Numbered from the stretch's first letter, positions 23,528 to 34,945 are shown. The stretch: DNA of 64,000 bases from Ceriagrion tenellum (GCA_963169105.1 OY720643.1:98900848-98964847); one strand, 5' to 3'. Made by a program: numbers and translations. Notes: a model not told the origin generated them from the sequence alone.

Positions 23528-23580
23528 GCCTATGAATTTCTTACCCGGTAACGAGCCCGAGAGATTTACACAAATATTAT

Positions 23581-26473
23581 TCGCCGGGAAAGCGTAAAAA
23601 CCCTATATACATCAGTGTGTAATGGATCTTTAATAAGTTATAGCCTTAACTAAAGTATCAGTTAAATTTCTCTCATTTTGTTTCATCTCTTCTTGTTTTT
23701 TATTCTCTTTTATAAAGCCAACTTATGTACCTACATGAACGATAATGTCCTTGTATGAAGAATTGAAATTATATAAAACCGTTTCTTGAATGACCGATTC
23801 ACCTCCAGGGACTAGTTTATAGGAAATAAAGCATCAACGAGGCCAAATCGTCTACTATACATCTATCACGAGCTTTTATGATGCCTAAAAAGCCTAGCAA
23901 CCGCTTTTTTAATGAGGATCTTCTAAAATACGGCCACCTAACGGCTCGGAATGAAACGTCGAAGATACACTTTCGTATTCCTTTCGTCACAGCAATAGTC
24001 TGTTCCTCATGATATGGTCCGCTGCAGTATTAGGAGCTATTGAATCATCAAGTTTTTGTTGCTTTTCCACAAATAATGCTAGACCTGAATTCACGGCCTA
24101 TCAGATAGAAAGATCCGATGCTAACTCAGCGTTGAGTTTCTCCTCAGCACTTGGAGATTAAAGTTGGCTGCTAGAATGAGCGCATTCGCCCGTGGGTGCT
24201 ACACGGTGTACTGTAGTCGACCGAATCGTAAAGTGATGGTCCCCTCGGATTCTCATCGGGTCGAGAGTGGGTGGAGAGGGAGATCTTTGTGGAGAAAACG
24301 TTTTTCAACTGGAAGTAGTTATAGCGAGATGTCACCGCTCAAAAAATTTGGAACATATAAAATTTTTCTATTCCTTTTGTACACGAAGTTCACCTACTTA
24401 AATACACAGGACCAAAGTTTTGTGAGCTTTGGAAGCCGTTTTATGATTCGTTTTTGGGATTAAAAGAAACCTCATTCAAATTAACGTTTATAATAGATAT
24501 AATCTGTTCAGTTTTGAACAAGAAATCAAAAGGTAAGCGTAAAAAATAGCTAACCCAAATTTTCGCCGTTTATTCTGACATAATGATCATTTAACCTGGC
24601 CCAACAATGCCTTCGGCGGAAGTCCACATTTACGTCAGTGCGTACTCTGCGATTATGAAGGTATTAATCATTTCTATTGTTTTAATTTAGCAAAAATTGA
24701 CTATTTGGAGCAAAAAGCTAGACTTTTTGGGTATAAAATTAGCCTTAGAAAAAATGCCTTAAAGAAGATCTAACACGAGACTGATAGACTTACCCTCAAA
24801 TCATTCGACGCATTGATCTTAAACCATCCTTTACCGGTATCATCGTCGCCACTGACATGACCTCTTCACTGGTGTATATCATCTTGACCAGATAAAATGA
24901 AAATAATCGTTAAAATTTCCATATTGAGCTAAAAAACTATTATTGAATATTACTAAATTATCAGTGAACTGTTATGATGAGATATTTCCTATTGAAATTC
25001 ACGTAGACAAGAGAAGGGCTACCGATGGGTGACGGCACGCAGTTTAGATATTTAGGATCACGTGACTTCGTAAAAAATTTTCTACATTATAATGTTATTA
25101 TATAGGTCTGTAATGCACGTATGCATCCACAGATTTATTGTAATTGGAAAATTGCTATTGTGAATAGTACTTACATATGAGGAGTAAATTGTTCACCATA
25201 TACTGAATTTGGCCCCCTTATAAGTATGTAGGTTTCCTGCTACTTTTGATACTAGAATACCAGGTACTTATGGCTCATACTTAACGATATATTTGCTAAA
25301 GTAGAGAAGTAAGTTTTTTCAGCATAATACTCGTTTAAACGTAAACCAAACTGTTTTTTTGATCGCGTCATAAACTCTATGTATTAACTTGAGAGCCCTA
25401 AATATTTCATTTTCCTTTGCATAATTTCTAATCTATGACGACTTTTATTTCTCTTCTTGACAAAATAAAATGTATTATTCGTACTTATTTGAAACTGCGA
25501 CCTCTCGTTTAGTGTTTATGTACGAAAATCACTGTAATCGTGATTGAAATTAAGAAAAGCAAGTAACTGCTTGGTACATTAAAATAACTCTGCTTGCATA
25601 GTTGTTTTGGAGATTTAAGAAAAAAAGCAATAAATGATTATTTGGGTTGGAAATTGACGATAAGGACGTCTTGAGATCGGAACATTCAACCAAAATATTT
25701 AAAAATTTGTAAGAGGCTGCAGGTCCTTGTAGAATTAATTGCAGTCATAAATGTCCAAATTCTGTCTTCAAGGGATAGGTTAACCATCATGTAGCTAAAT
25801 ATTTGCATGAAGGTTTTCTATTGAAAGACCTCGTTGCCATTGTTTCTTTTGTGGTAAATTATTGACAATAACTTTAATTTTTGTCGTTACTACTGTTGCT
25901 AAATATTAGAAAATTCCTATTTCTTATAATCGAGTTATATAAAACTTTAGACTCTACGCTCAAAAAAAAGTAAATTGACTGTTAATTGGATAAAATACAG
26001 GTGTGGCTACCCACCCTTTCATTCCCTAACCATTAGAAAAACAGAATGCATCGACGTCACAGTGTATGCTATTTGGGTGTCGCTAGTATTGCCAAAAATT
26101 TTTAGACTTAACTGTGTTTTAGATATTGCGTAGCTCATTTACTTAACTCATAACTCTGCATTTTTGCAGCCTATGAACTAAAAAATGATCGATGAATTTT
26201 CTACCAACGTCAGTATTATTTAGTCCGTTCTTTTTAATCACGTTAAGTACTCTCAGAGAAGAAAGGTATTTCAAAAGCTGGTTGAGAAGGCTGACGAGAT
26301 CCAACCTTCTCCTTTGAGAGAGGCGAGCACTTTGTTTGATTGAATCTGGGTGCTTCTACACCCTGGGGACTTGATTTTGCGATTTTCTACTTGAGACAAA
26401 TTGCATCGTCTTTAAGTAGTGGATTTATAATAATGTTTTGCTATATCGTATAATATCGGAGACTAATTAAGTT
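23581..26473. other. Non-coding stretch, nothing recognised
   Basis: A GC-richer patch at 24130-24330 has an open plus frame (24164-24463), but its second codon position is the GC-richest, the opposite of coding DNA. No feature is supported. Confidence 0.5.
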
Positions 26474-26780
26474 TTAGGGTGATCTAACGAATCCGGAAGA
26501 TCTTGATATGGTGGGTGAGGAAAGGAAACTTCTGAATAAAATCCGGGATAGGCAGGGTAGATGGCTGAAGGGTGTTATAAAGGGCAATGGGTTGCTCAAG
26601 AGTGTGATAGAGGGAAGGATGTTGGGGAAGGGGATGAAAGGAAAGGTTCTATGAACGGGATGAAGAAGGGTAGATAGTCTGCTTAGGCGAAAAAGGATAT
26701 ACTGGAGTGGGATGGGCCCCTGAATGGGAAGAGGACCGGGAGGAGATTCTCGGACATTCAGCAAAACCTACCTTAACTGG
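26474..26780 (+). pseudogene. Non-LTR retrotransposon RT, C-terminal fragment
   Basis: The plus strand decodes to GEERKLLNKIRDRQGRWLKG, then VIKGNGLLKSVIEGRMLGKG. This is the EERxLLxxIxxRQxRWxGHxLRxxxLLxxVIEGKMxGxRxxGRPR block near the end of non-LTR polyproteins. The stops after MKGKV and the frame change that follows show decay. The trailing segment around GGGAGGAGATTCTCGGACAT corresponds to the final tryptophan/arginine-rich block. The long minus-strand frame over the same DNA (26474-26764) is only its antisense. The lineage may be the same as the 22.4 and 47.1 kb copies, but the overlap is short. Confidence 0.85.
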
Positions 26781-27650
26781 AAGAATACTTTTAAAAAAAT
26801 TATTTCGGTAGCCAATTTTACACTCAGACAGATTATAACTTCCTACCTGACGATGAGACATATCAGTATTTATAAATATTGTCAATAGAGCACCCGAACT
26901 TGCACGGAAAACCCTCTTGTTAAAGTGACGAGGCCTTTCAGCTGACCAGGTTTTCGCTGCCTTTTTTCACCTTCATTGTCAACGATTAATGGACAAACCT
27001 CCCAGCATCTATCTCTAACATATACCCTAAGGGTTACCATCTTCCTACCTCCAATACCTTTTTAATTTCAAAACTGCTCTATTTAAATCGGAACATGTTA
27101 AAAAAAAAACAATTTAATTTGCATCTAAGGCTGATGTGAAAAGTTTAAGACGTCAAAATTTTATGAAACAATTGTGGAAAATTGCACATGTAACTCATTG
27201 ATTATTTTGTAATTGTATTTAAATATTCCTCCAACCTCAAGAAAGATCCTAAAAAAGTCAAATATCACTGCAGGCTGTCATTTATATACTCATTACACTT
27301 TCTAATTTTTTGATTCGGAGGTGATTGTTTTCAAATGCTGGTGAAATTTTCTTAAATTCCAATTTCCCTTTTGCCATTCAATTTTGCCGAAGTCTGCGGA
27401 TATTCGCTTAGCCAATCCTTCGGGTAGACCTGTTGTACCCTGCCTTGGCTAGCCGCAAACCAAGGATACCTCTCTATAACCCTCCACTCTTTCACCGCAG
27501 GCGCATCAACACAACCGCTTTGAGTTTTCCTCACATTCCCCTTGGCCCGCTCTTTCTGCTCTCCTCTTTTTTCCAGATTCCATTAATCCTCACCTGTGGT
27601 GCCTTGGCGTTCAGCCAGCCGTGCAAGCCATGAATTGAAACACACGAATT
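26781..27650. other. Non-coding or 3'-UTR-like stretch
   Basis: The AT-rich left part holds nothing recognised. In 27350-27640 a minus-strand frame runs about 74 codons without an ATG and ends at 27352 (GC by codon position about 57/47/50% where counted). It follows a donor-like CACAG/GTGAGG on the minus strand. It lies just downstream of the candidate exon below and could be 3' UTR, an exon of an alternative form, or chance. Confidence 0.35.
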
Positions 27651-27816
27651 TCATAAGAGGCAGGCGGTGTTCCCTGCGGAGTCCGTTCTCTTGCCGAAAC
27701 ATCCATTAATCTCGAATCGGTCCACGATCGCGAATCCCACTGCTTTGGCGTGCTTCAGTGCTTTGTAGCATTTGCGAGTGTCCGTGTTCACATGGAAGAC
27801 GAGCTTGTTTACCTTT
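27651..27816 (-). CDS. Candidate terminal coding exon of an unknown minus-strand gene
   Basis: From a possible acceptor (AAACAG/A at 27817-27818) the minus strand stays open for 54 codons to TGA (27651-27653). It encodes a hydrophilic, lysine-rich segment beginning KVNKLVFHVNTDTRKCYK and ending GNTACLL. There is no ATG, and an in-frame TAA lies just upstream of the acceptor, as expected for an exon. Hand-counted GC by codon position is about 48/36/69% against a background near 36%, the low-second, high-third pattern of real coding DNA. The acceptor's pyrimidine tract is poor. The codon-aligned frame on the opposite strand is also open, with a donor-like TGCG/GTAATT, but it would have its GC peak at position 1 and reads less like protein. 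I do not recognise the product. The exon would need two bases from the preceding exon. Confidence 0.4.
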
Positions 27817-27829
27817 CTGTTTGCGGTAA

Positions 27830-30800
27830 TTTAAACTAAACCCGTATGCTATAAAGGAAAACGAACGGTAGTATCTTTTTACTTTATGCCACTATAAATT
27901 TGATCTTTTTGATTCTCTCTATTGAATTCAAAACTCTCTCGTGAGTCTTTTTATCATCGAGGTAACTTTTCCATGTATACATTTTTGCCAAGTAAATCCT
28001 TAAGTAAAACTGGCATATTTTAGGTATAACTCTTAAAAGGTGTAAATTTTTAGCCTCCTTTAGTTTTGCAGCTCTTTTTCTTACACAGTATTTGGATATT
28101 GAGTATCAAACACTTAAAGTTACCAAATATAATTACGGTTTCATTTTTAGAACCAATGAGCATTAATGAAGACACCTCCACGTATGTAATTTGTGTGTTG
28201 ACTCAATGTATTTTAGAATGATAACTGTTTGGATGGATAAAAAAATTAAGTATTATAACATTTCAATCCAAGAGTTAACCAATTTTAATAGACATTCTGT
28301 TATTGTTTGAGTTCGCCCAAAATTAAACCCATTGGTTTATTTCATACTCTCTTATTTGAATAAACTAACTGTTTCAAACCCATTTACGTTCATACATACC
28401 AATCACGCCGTTTCCTTCCGGGATAGTCACAGTTTCACTCATAAATGCATATTTGTACACCTAACTCTGCTTCAATAATTTCCTCCGTACTGACCTATCC
28501 TTGCAAGCCTCTTTTCATTATTAATTCCTATACAAGTTTATTTCATGTCTTTTTTATGGATGCCTTATAATTTTTAGTTTAAAGTTTACGTGAAAACATG
28601 GGAATATTAATTAAATTTCAGTTGAATGCAAGCTACTGTCCTAGTTTCATTAGGAAAACGCATTACTGAGGGCATTGATGATAAAATATGATTTCTCGGC
28701 GACTTATTTTCGATGTGATTGAAATTTAATCAAATCTTTGGGGCTGGCGGGCGGGCATTGCGATTTTTGTGATGATAAGGCGATAATCACGAAAAAAGTA
28801 TACACGATAAATTTCTTTGTGATGGTTATACTTATTCTTGCCGAGTGTCTAACGTGTAGTTATGGTTTCGTAAGATTATGGCTGGCGCTCAGGATAATTC
28901 ATGCAGCAATTGTACGTGAGGCACGGCGTGTTGAAGAGCTAAACGCTTGTGCCTTTAGAGTGAGTGGTCTTTGGAAATAGGCGTGCACAGCAGCCTTGGA
29001 GCTGGCGGGCGGGCAACATTCCTCCGGTTAATAGATATATCGCCGTGGAAGTGCCTGCTTACGCTCTCGCATCTACCAGGCATGTGACCCTGTTTAATCT
29101 CTTGTTTGACTCCTGCGCTTAGGCATCCTAAAGAGAGAAACCTTCGTGAAATGTAAAGGGTTTTCTTTTCATAGCACTAATGAATTTGTATATCACCGCG
29201 TTCTGAAGTCTAAGCCTTGTCGCCGACATTCTCTTATTCGCTCATATCGTTTAGGAAACGCTTGCGCTATTGAAGAATCTATTAATTCCTGTTTTACTGA
29301 GGTATATTTGCGTATTATCATAATCGCCACCGGAATATATTTTTATTAAGAAAGACCTTCGACTCAGTCAGTAAATGCGAGCTACATTTTCCCGAAATTA
29401 GAGTTTAATCTTTATTCCAACATTCTGTCAAAATATGAAATTTTATACTTCGTTGGTATGTAATGCAACTTCTCAATTTCTTCTGAAAAATTACAGAAGT
29501 TACTTACTAAGGAAGAATATCTTCTTCTTTTTCATAGAGCGATAGGAAATTTATATTCTTTCTTGCCATTGATAGTTAAGTTTTCCGTGCGTTTAGACCA
29601 GTTGAACTTTTTGTAAAGAACAACGATTATATGAAATTTGTTTCACTGATTTTTTACTTAATCCTCAAATTTGCGATTATAATTGTATCATTAAAAACTT
29701 CATCGCAATTAGATAACTTTGTAATATTGGGTATTGGTGAACAGGAAATATATTCCTGTGATTTGGTCCTAAATGCTGGTAGTCTTTCAAGTAATTGTTA
29801 TTAATTTTTTTCTGTATTTTACATTGTTACCGAATTAGAAACGAGAGTTGTCATATCTCTTACCGTATGACGCCGTTGAGCTTATAATAGTCCACTTTTT
29901 CGTCATATGAAGTTTTGATCAATTTTCGTCCGAATATTATCTACATTATTTTCCCGTAGCCTTCACATTACTTTCCGGCCTAAATTACTTACCCTTTAAC
30001 AACTTATTACTTAATTCTGTTAATTTTTTAAGTTAGTCCAGTATGTGTCATTTTTTCACCTGTATATTTATTCTGTTTTTCCTTTGACCCATCACGCATT
30101 TAATACATTTTACCTCTCCACCTTGTAGAAAAAAACGTGAATATTAGATATCATTCTAATGCCTGTCGCTCCATAAATTTTACTTCTAGTATATATTTTT
30201 CTTACTTCCGATTTTTTTTCATTTCCCATTGAATGTTATCATTCTCTCTCATGGTTATTTTAAAGCCTTCTCCAAACAGGAATCTTGTTAACTTTTTTCT
30301 TATTTCTAAATTCAAATTACTATCTCGAGTGCATTGTATTTTCTAAAAGGTTTCCTTTTTGTATATATTACTTGATATATTGAAGATTTGGGTCGTCATG
30401 TATTTCAGACTTTCTATACTGCAGAACCTATACGTCACTTATCCTTGTGCTTCGTATTTATTTATAAGTCTTAAATTTTTATTGCTTTTTTGGTATCACT
30501 TCAGCTTACGTTTCCTTAGGCTTATATTTGTAATTATTAATTTCCCGAAGCTTTAGGCAATACTCATGTGAGTGGATTCATATTTTCTGACTGTTTATTT
30601 ATTTATTTAAAAAATTGAACGCAAGAAGATACGAGGTGATATGATACGTTATCAATGCCGTAAGATATCTATGCATACATATAATAATAAAAGAGAAAGG
30701 AAGAATAAATATTGTTATCACTTACATAACCACTTCCATTTGGAACCAGTAGGTGCCACATACAATTTTTAATTAAACCAAATCTAATTGTTAATATCTG

Positions 30801-30990
30801 CCCCATTATATCTGTTTTTTAATATATTCAAATTTCATTAAAGAGTCTAAACATCTCCCCATGCATATGATTCTAGAACACTGAACTTCCGTTGAGGAAC
30901 TAATATTTCTTTATACTCCCTAATTTGCGACATAACAGCCTCATTAGAGGATCGAATGCTGTATAGCTTTATGTTATTTTCTCTAACTTG
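27830..30990. other. AT-rich stretch, possible intron; short GC-rich direct repeat inside
   Basis: Nothing is recognised apart from the GC-rich repeat pair at 28.74 and 29.00 kb. If the 27.65 kb exon is real, this would be intron of that gene. Confidence 0.45.
28738..29015. repeat. GC-rich 20-nt direct repeat pair
   Basis: TTGGGGCTGGCGGGCGGGCA (28738-28757) and TTGGAGCTGGCGGGCGGGCA (28996-29015) differ at one base and lie 258 nt apart, start to start. Such GC-rich identity is conspicuous in AT-rich DNA. They could be a duplicated protein-binding site or the ends of a small insertion. Confidence 0.9.
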
Positions 30991-30994
30991 TCCT

Positions 30995-31324
30995 TTAGTC
31001 TTTCTCGCATGATTTTGTGGAACAGTCGAATTTCTTCATGCACTTTCTTTGGAAATGAGTAAAAAAACTAGCGGCGATTGCCTCCTCTCGATTTGCCGCG
31101 AGGATCGGGGCGTGCAAATATTTGTCGAGAAGAAATAAACGTTCTTTCGGCTTGAATAAACGCAGTTGCGGCATAAGAGGGGCAGATATTTTATTACTGT
31201 TACCACCACCGCACCACTCAGTTGGAGGTAAGGTGCTTGTAATGAGGTGGGACGTATTCTCTTTTCTTCTTTCTAGGTGTGTAGTTCTTGACGTGATTAA
31301 AATTTTTCTGATGTTTAGTTTCAC
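30995..31324 (-). CDS. Open frame of 109 codons, doubtful
   Basis: A minus-strand frame starts with ATG and ends with TAA. Its central part (from PQLRLFKPKERLFLLDKY on) has hand-counted codon-position GC of about 52/37/50%, mildly coding-like. The N-terminal third is low in GC and unremarkable. The C-terminus is lysine/cysteine-rich (KCMKKFDCSTKSCEKD). A CpG-containing patch coincides with it, so composition may explain it. No family recognised. Confidence 0.18.
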   Translation of the reverse strand: MKLNIRKILITSRTTHLERRKENTSHLITSTLPPTEWCGGGNSNKISAPLMPQLRLFKPKERLFLLDKYLHAPILAANREEAIAASFFTHFQRKCMKKFDCSTKSCEKD

Positions 31325-32217
31325 GTCTATAATAATTATTTTTTTAAATTTGCTTTATTTAACAGAAGTACGTTTATAAAAAATCCGCTATTACGTTGAT
31401 TCCTTACGTGATGGTTGATGCCATGAGTTTGAACTTTTCTGGCAGGATCTAAATGCCTAATTTTGGGTAAAACGGTAACAAAATGCCTTTGATTTCACAG
31501 TTATATCAAAACGACCTCAGACCTGATTTTTGTTCACCTGGCGTGTGCTTTACCAACCGCTTGAGCATTGATTGTCGGTGATAAGCCCTGATTGTGAGTC
31601 ATATTAAAATTAGTTACTTCTTTTCTAATGATGATGAAATCTGCGAATGTTTCTAGTTCCCATCACCTGCGGTCTTACAGCTTTAGTTAACATATGGTAT
31701 TATTTTTAATCGTACAAAGCAAGCTAGCTGTTAAAATTAGGATGTAAAATAAAAATCAGTTGGAAACAGATTCTTTTAATCAGCTTCTTTTGGGCCAAAT
31801 AATCGCTTTTTTTCCCTATATTTAAACAGTTGAGTTCTATCAAGTTTTTTTTACCATGGGAATTACAAGCAACTTGGGTACGCGAAGTTTACCGGTATAA
31901 TTTACTTTCCTGAGCCCATAACTAGGTACTATTAGTCACGTAAGGTTAATTTCCCCTTTCAGTGTTATTACCTTTGAATGTGAATATACTCTATAATTTA
32001 GTATTTTTTATATACCGGTCTGTTTTTCACTTTAATAAAAAGTGCATTGTTGAGGAAATTTACCTTAAGCACGGATTGATAGCTAGTAAGTACTTTCAAA
32101 ATACTATTGCTGTTCCATGCCCTTAATCCTTCATGCCATATAAAGTTTTTTTTAAGAAATAAATCACAATAGTATCAAAATTTGTCGTCACAATTACTGA
32201 CTGTCGTACCATGTTAA
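31325..32217. other. AT-rich stretch, nothing recognised
   Basis: No supported feature. Confidence 0.55.
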
Positions 32218-32458
32218 TCATTGCAAAGTTCTACTTCTCGGCAAGACTTGAACTAATTTATTATATGCAACGCATAGCTTGTGCAACTCATAACTGTGAA
32301 ACTTTCTATGCGTTCCCCGTGATTTCTTAGTAAGGAATGGCATGCAGAAAATCTCATGGCATTGGTTTAGGTGGATGTCTTCTGAGGCTTCTCTAGGATT
32401 AGAATCCGGAACTCTGTGGTCAGTCACTGGCCATATGGCTGTCTACTGAACCACTACG
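32218..32458 (-). repeat. tRNA-derived SINE, about 240 nt
   Basis: On the minus strand an A-box-like TAGTGGTTCAGTAGACAG (32439-32456) and a B-box-like GGATTCTAATCC (32397-32408) are about 30 nt apart. A non-tRNA body follows with CCATGAGATTTTCTGCATG, then TCACGGGGAACGCATAGAAA, and an AT-rich end near 32218. The long minus-strand frame over it (69 codons) is a by-product. The right flank has no acceptor stem, so this is not a tRNA gene. Confidence 0.7.
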
Positions 32459-33770
32459 AATGCTGACTCAACGTTCAAATTTTTTTCTTGATCATACCTT
32501 ACTGTAACGCTTTCCGTGTAAACACTGTCTGGTAGATTTCATCCGAGCAATACGAATAATCCTCTTGTAAGTTTTGTATTTACTTCATGGGGACATGAAA
32601 GGCCTTTTGCCTCACTCTCTCGGCTACTTTTTATTGTGAAGTTTCACCTCTAACCAAGTTATTCTAGGGAATATGAAAACATAACGCTGTGCTTTAATTA
32701 TTATTAGCTGCTAAAGTCTTCATTTAATTCGTATTTTTTAACTACTGAACGTATTGGAAGTTTTATTTATGTCGAAATTGGAAATCATCATTAAGTTGGT
32801 ATTACTACAATACGAAGCTATATCCGAGGTCTAAATTTTAACATTTTTCATTCCATGCATTCCCGGGGAAACTTAACAGAAAGGCAGAGTGTTTCTTGTA
32901 AATAAGATGCATTATCAATTTATAAAATAGCAACATTAGGTTTTTATCTTTAAAAAAATTAGCTATAGTTTAATTTAACTGTCTTACATAATTTTTATCG
33001 TTGGCTGTAACATTTGTCATCTCTCTTACGACATGAATGTATCCCCATTAGTTATAAAGACTTAATTAATATTACAATTCAAGTGGATAGTTTGGTTTTT
33101 GGAAGTTAAATGTCACTTTTATACGTAAATTATGACATCTGAAATTTACCTTGCATCAATTCGATTTCATGTCATAATTTTATTTTTCACGAGGAATAAT
33201 GAATTTCATATTGTTCTTACGGTTGATAAGGATAATATTGATTCATTTTTATGCGCACCTGCTCTTTGACCAATCCCCTGCCAGAGGCTATTTCGACAAC
33301 CATAGAAAAAAATAACAGAATACCGCCTATCTTTACCGAAAGTTGCTGTCAGATGAGTAGGCAAAAATTGTACGTATTGCGCATTTGATATACTCTGTGA
33401 TCTTATATCACTGATGAGCAGAGTTGTTCTGTACTTTTGTTGCCTTAGCTATTCTAATTAAACTCAAAATCACGTATTATAACTAGACAGGTATTTTTAA
33501 TTATATTCCTTAACCAGTGTATTTCTCCAATAGTTCATTTGATACATAACTACAGGCACTAATTGTCTCATAGTGGTTACTGACATGAGGCTCGTAGACT
33601 GCCGATATTTCTCCGTTGTATGATGTTTTCGAGTCACTTTAGATACCAGCGCAACTTGAATGAAATAGTAGAATGTGCACCCAATAACCCATGGTTACTT
33701 CTTCATCTACCTTAGTCTAGAAATAGCGCATAGGACAGTATTATATTGGAGCTGTCATGGATCCTGAACG
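32459..33770. other. AT-rich stretch with one inverted repeat
   Basis: Nothing recognised except the 12-bp inverted repeat at 33127-33180. Confidence 0.5.
33127..33180. repeat. Inverted repeat, 12-bp perfect arms
   Basis: AAATTATGACAT (33127-33138) and ATGTCATAATTT (33169-33180) are exact reverse complements 30 nt apart. The arms extend imperfectly inward (CTGAAAT versus ATTTC). Confidence 0.85.
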
Positions 33771-34200
33771 GGGGGAGGGCGTCCACTGACCCTCCCCCTC
33801 CTATTCTCTCAACATTTTGCATTTGTTCTTAAAAAGTGGCTTTGAGATAGAGAGAGTCACCTTATTTTTTTAACGAAGAATGACAAAAGCAATTATTCTT
33901 CGTGTGATAGGACGAAGTGTTGATTTTCACACGCATTATTGATTTAATATTCAATTTTAACTACTTTTTCAATAATTTGTTTATACATTTAAAAAAATAA
34001 TAATGGTTGTACTATTATTGTATCATATAATGCTTAGATCTCTTAATATTAGCTGTTACTTAGTTGCCTCAATTGTACTTTTGCTTGCCTAGCTACACAT
34101 ATTTGCTCCTAATTTTCGTAAATTTCCTTCTTTGTTCTCTTTAACTCAATATGGGCCCTCTCTCGAAACGAAATCCTGGCTACGTCACCGAGTATTATAG
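33771..34200. repeat. Interspersed-repeat-like segment with G/C stem-loop
   Basis: GGGGGAGGG (33771-33779) and CCCTCCCCC (33790-33798) form a perfect 9-bp stem with a 10-nt loop. Farther right, TTTGCTCCTAATTTTC is shared with 23.3 kb, and CCTGGCTACGTCACCGAG at about 34173 resembles a phrase that recurs in repeats. The whole may be one old element, possibly split by an insertion, but its class is unknown. Confidence 0.35.
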
Positions 34201-34319
34201 TGTTGTAATCGGTATGAAGCTCCCTGTTTGATGGAGTCCTATGAAGCATAACGTGAGTGACAACATAGTTCCATTGCGAAGAAGGAGCTGTAGATTTTAA
34301 TACGGGAATGGGGGATTGG

Positions 34320-34760
34320 GTGGCCTGATCTAGTCTCCCTGCGCTAATGATCCCGAGTCGGTTTTTATTTTTTTCCCGATGCCTCGCTCTTCCTCTTCTC
34401 GAAGCAGTTCCTTCCCATGTCTTCCTGTTCTCTCATCACCTTCCCCTCACCCAGCTCGGGGTTTCTTCCTCACCTCCCTCCCACTATACCTCCCACCTTC
34501 TCCTCCCACTCGCCTTCCCCTCGTCCAGGGCTATTAGCCCAGAGCCTGGCGTCATGGTAAAAATACCCCTCTCTGGCTTACGAGGCCCTCCAACTGACTA
34601 TGTCGCGCGTTTTTAGTCGGCGCTGGCCGAGGTAGCGCTTTTTCTGTTGCTTCTTTCAGTCCCGTGGAATGAGGTGACACGACCGAGCGAACGGACTGCG
34701 AACGCTACCACTGCCATCACAAACCTATCCTAGTGGATTGTTTTTTGCGCTAGCGCAAAC
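34320..34760. promoter_or_regulatory. GC-rich, pyrimidine-rich island
   Basis: A C/T-rich stretch is followed by a CpG-rich part (CGGCGCTGGCCGAGG, GACCGAGCGAACGGAC) and a short palindrome, TTTGCGCTAGCGCAAA. Frames are leucine/proline/serine-rich from composition. Possibly a promoter or enhancer. Confidence 0.28.
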
Positions 34761-34862
34761 GCGTTTGAGCTGATTCACTGCGAAAAGCACGAATGACTAG
34801 GTGCGCAGATGCGAGCACTGGTGTAAAGATTGTCGGTAATACAATATCCATGAAGATATCAT

Positions 34863-34945
34863 GGGACTTGACCGAGAGTCAAACCCTCATCACTACTTTC
34901 GTCCAGGTATACTAACCAGTTACATTCTCGGCATATTCCCTCTGA
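34863..34945 (-). repeat. tRNA-derived SINE head
   Basis: On the minus strand an A-box-like TAACTGGTTAGTATAC (34907-34922) and a B-box-like GGGTTTGACTCTC (34874-34886) have slightly short spacing. CGGTCAAGTCCCAT follows, shared in part with the 6.7 kb element. No acceptor stem. Confidence 0.42.

Larger units (their letters stand above)
23391..23580. repeat. Second inverted dimer of PLE-type tails
   Basis: Arms 23391-23477 and 23492-23580 are reverse complements over nearly 90 nt with a 14-nt spacer. Outward from the centre each arm gives AGTCGGAACCCGA, a CAGC-TGCC box, TATGAATTTCTTACCCGG, a CGAGCCCGAG box and ACACAA. AGTCGGAACCCGAAACGTCGG is a signature I associate with PLE terminal repeats. 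The family differs in sequence from the 11.9 kb dimer, yet it has the same tail-outward arrangement. Confidence 0.9.

Noticed and set aside
24164..24463. 99-codon plus-strand frame starting at TTG
   Set aside because: The second codon position has the highest GC, the reverse of coding DNA.
26474..26764. 96-codon minus-strand frame rich in Pro/Leu/Ser
   Set aside because: Antisense of the non-LTR RT fragment on the plus strand, which has clear homology.
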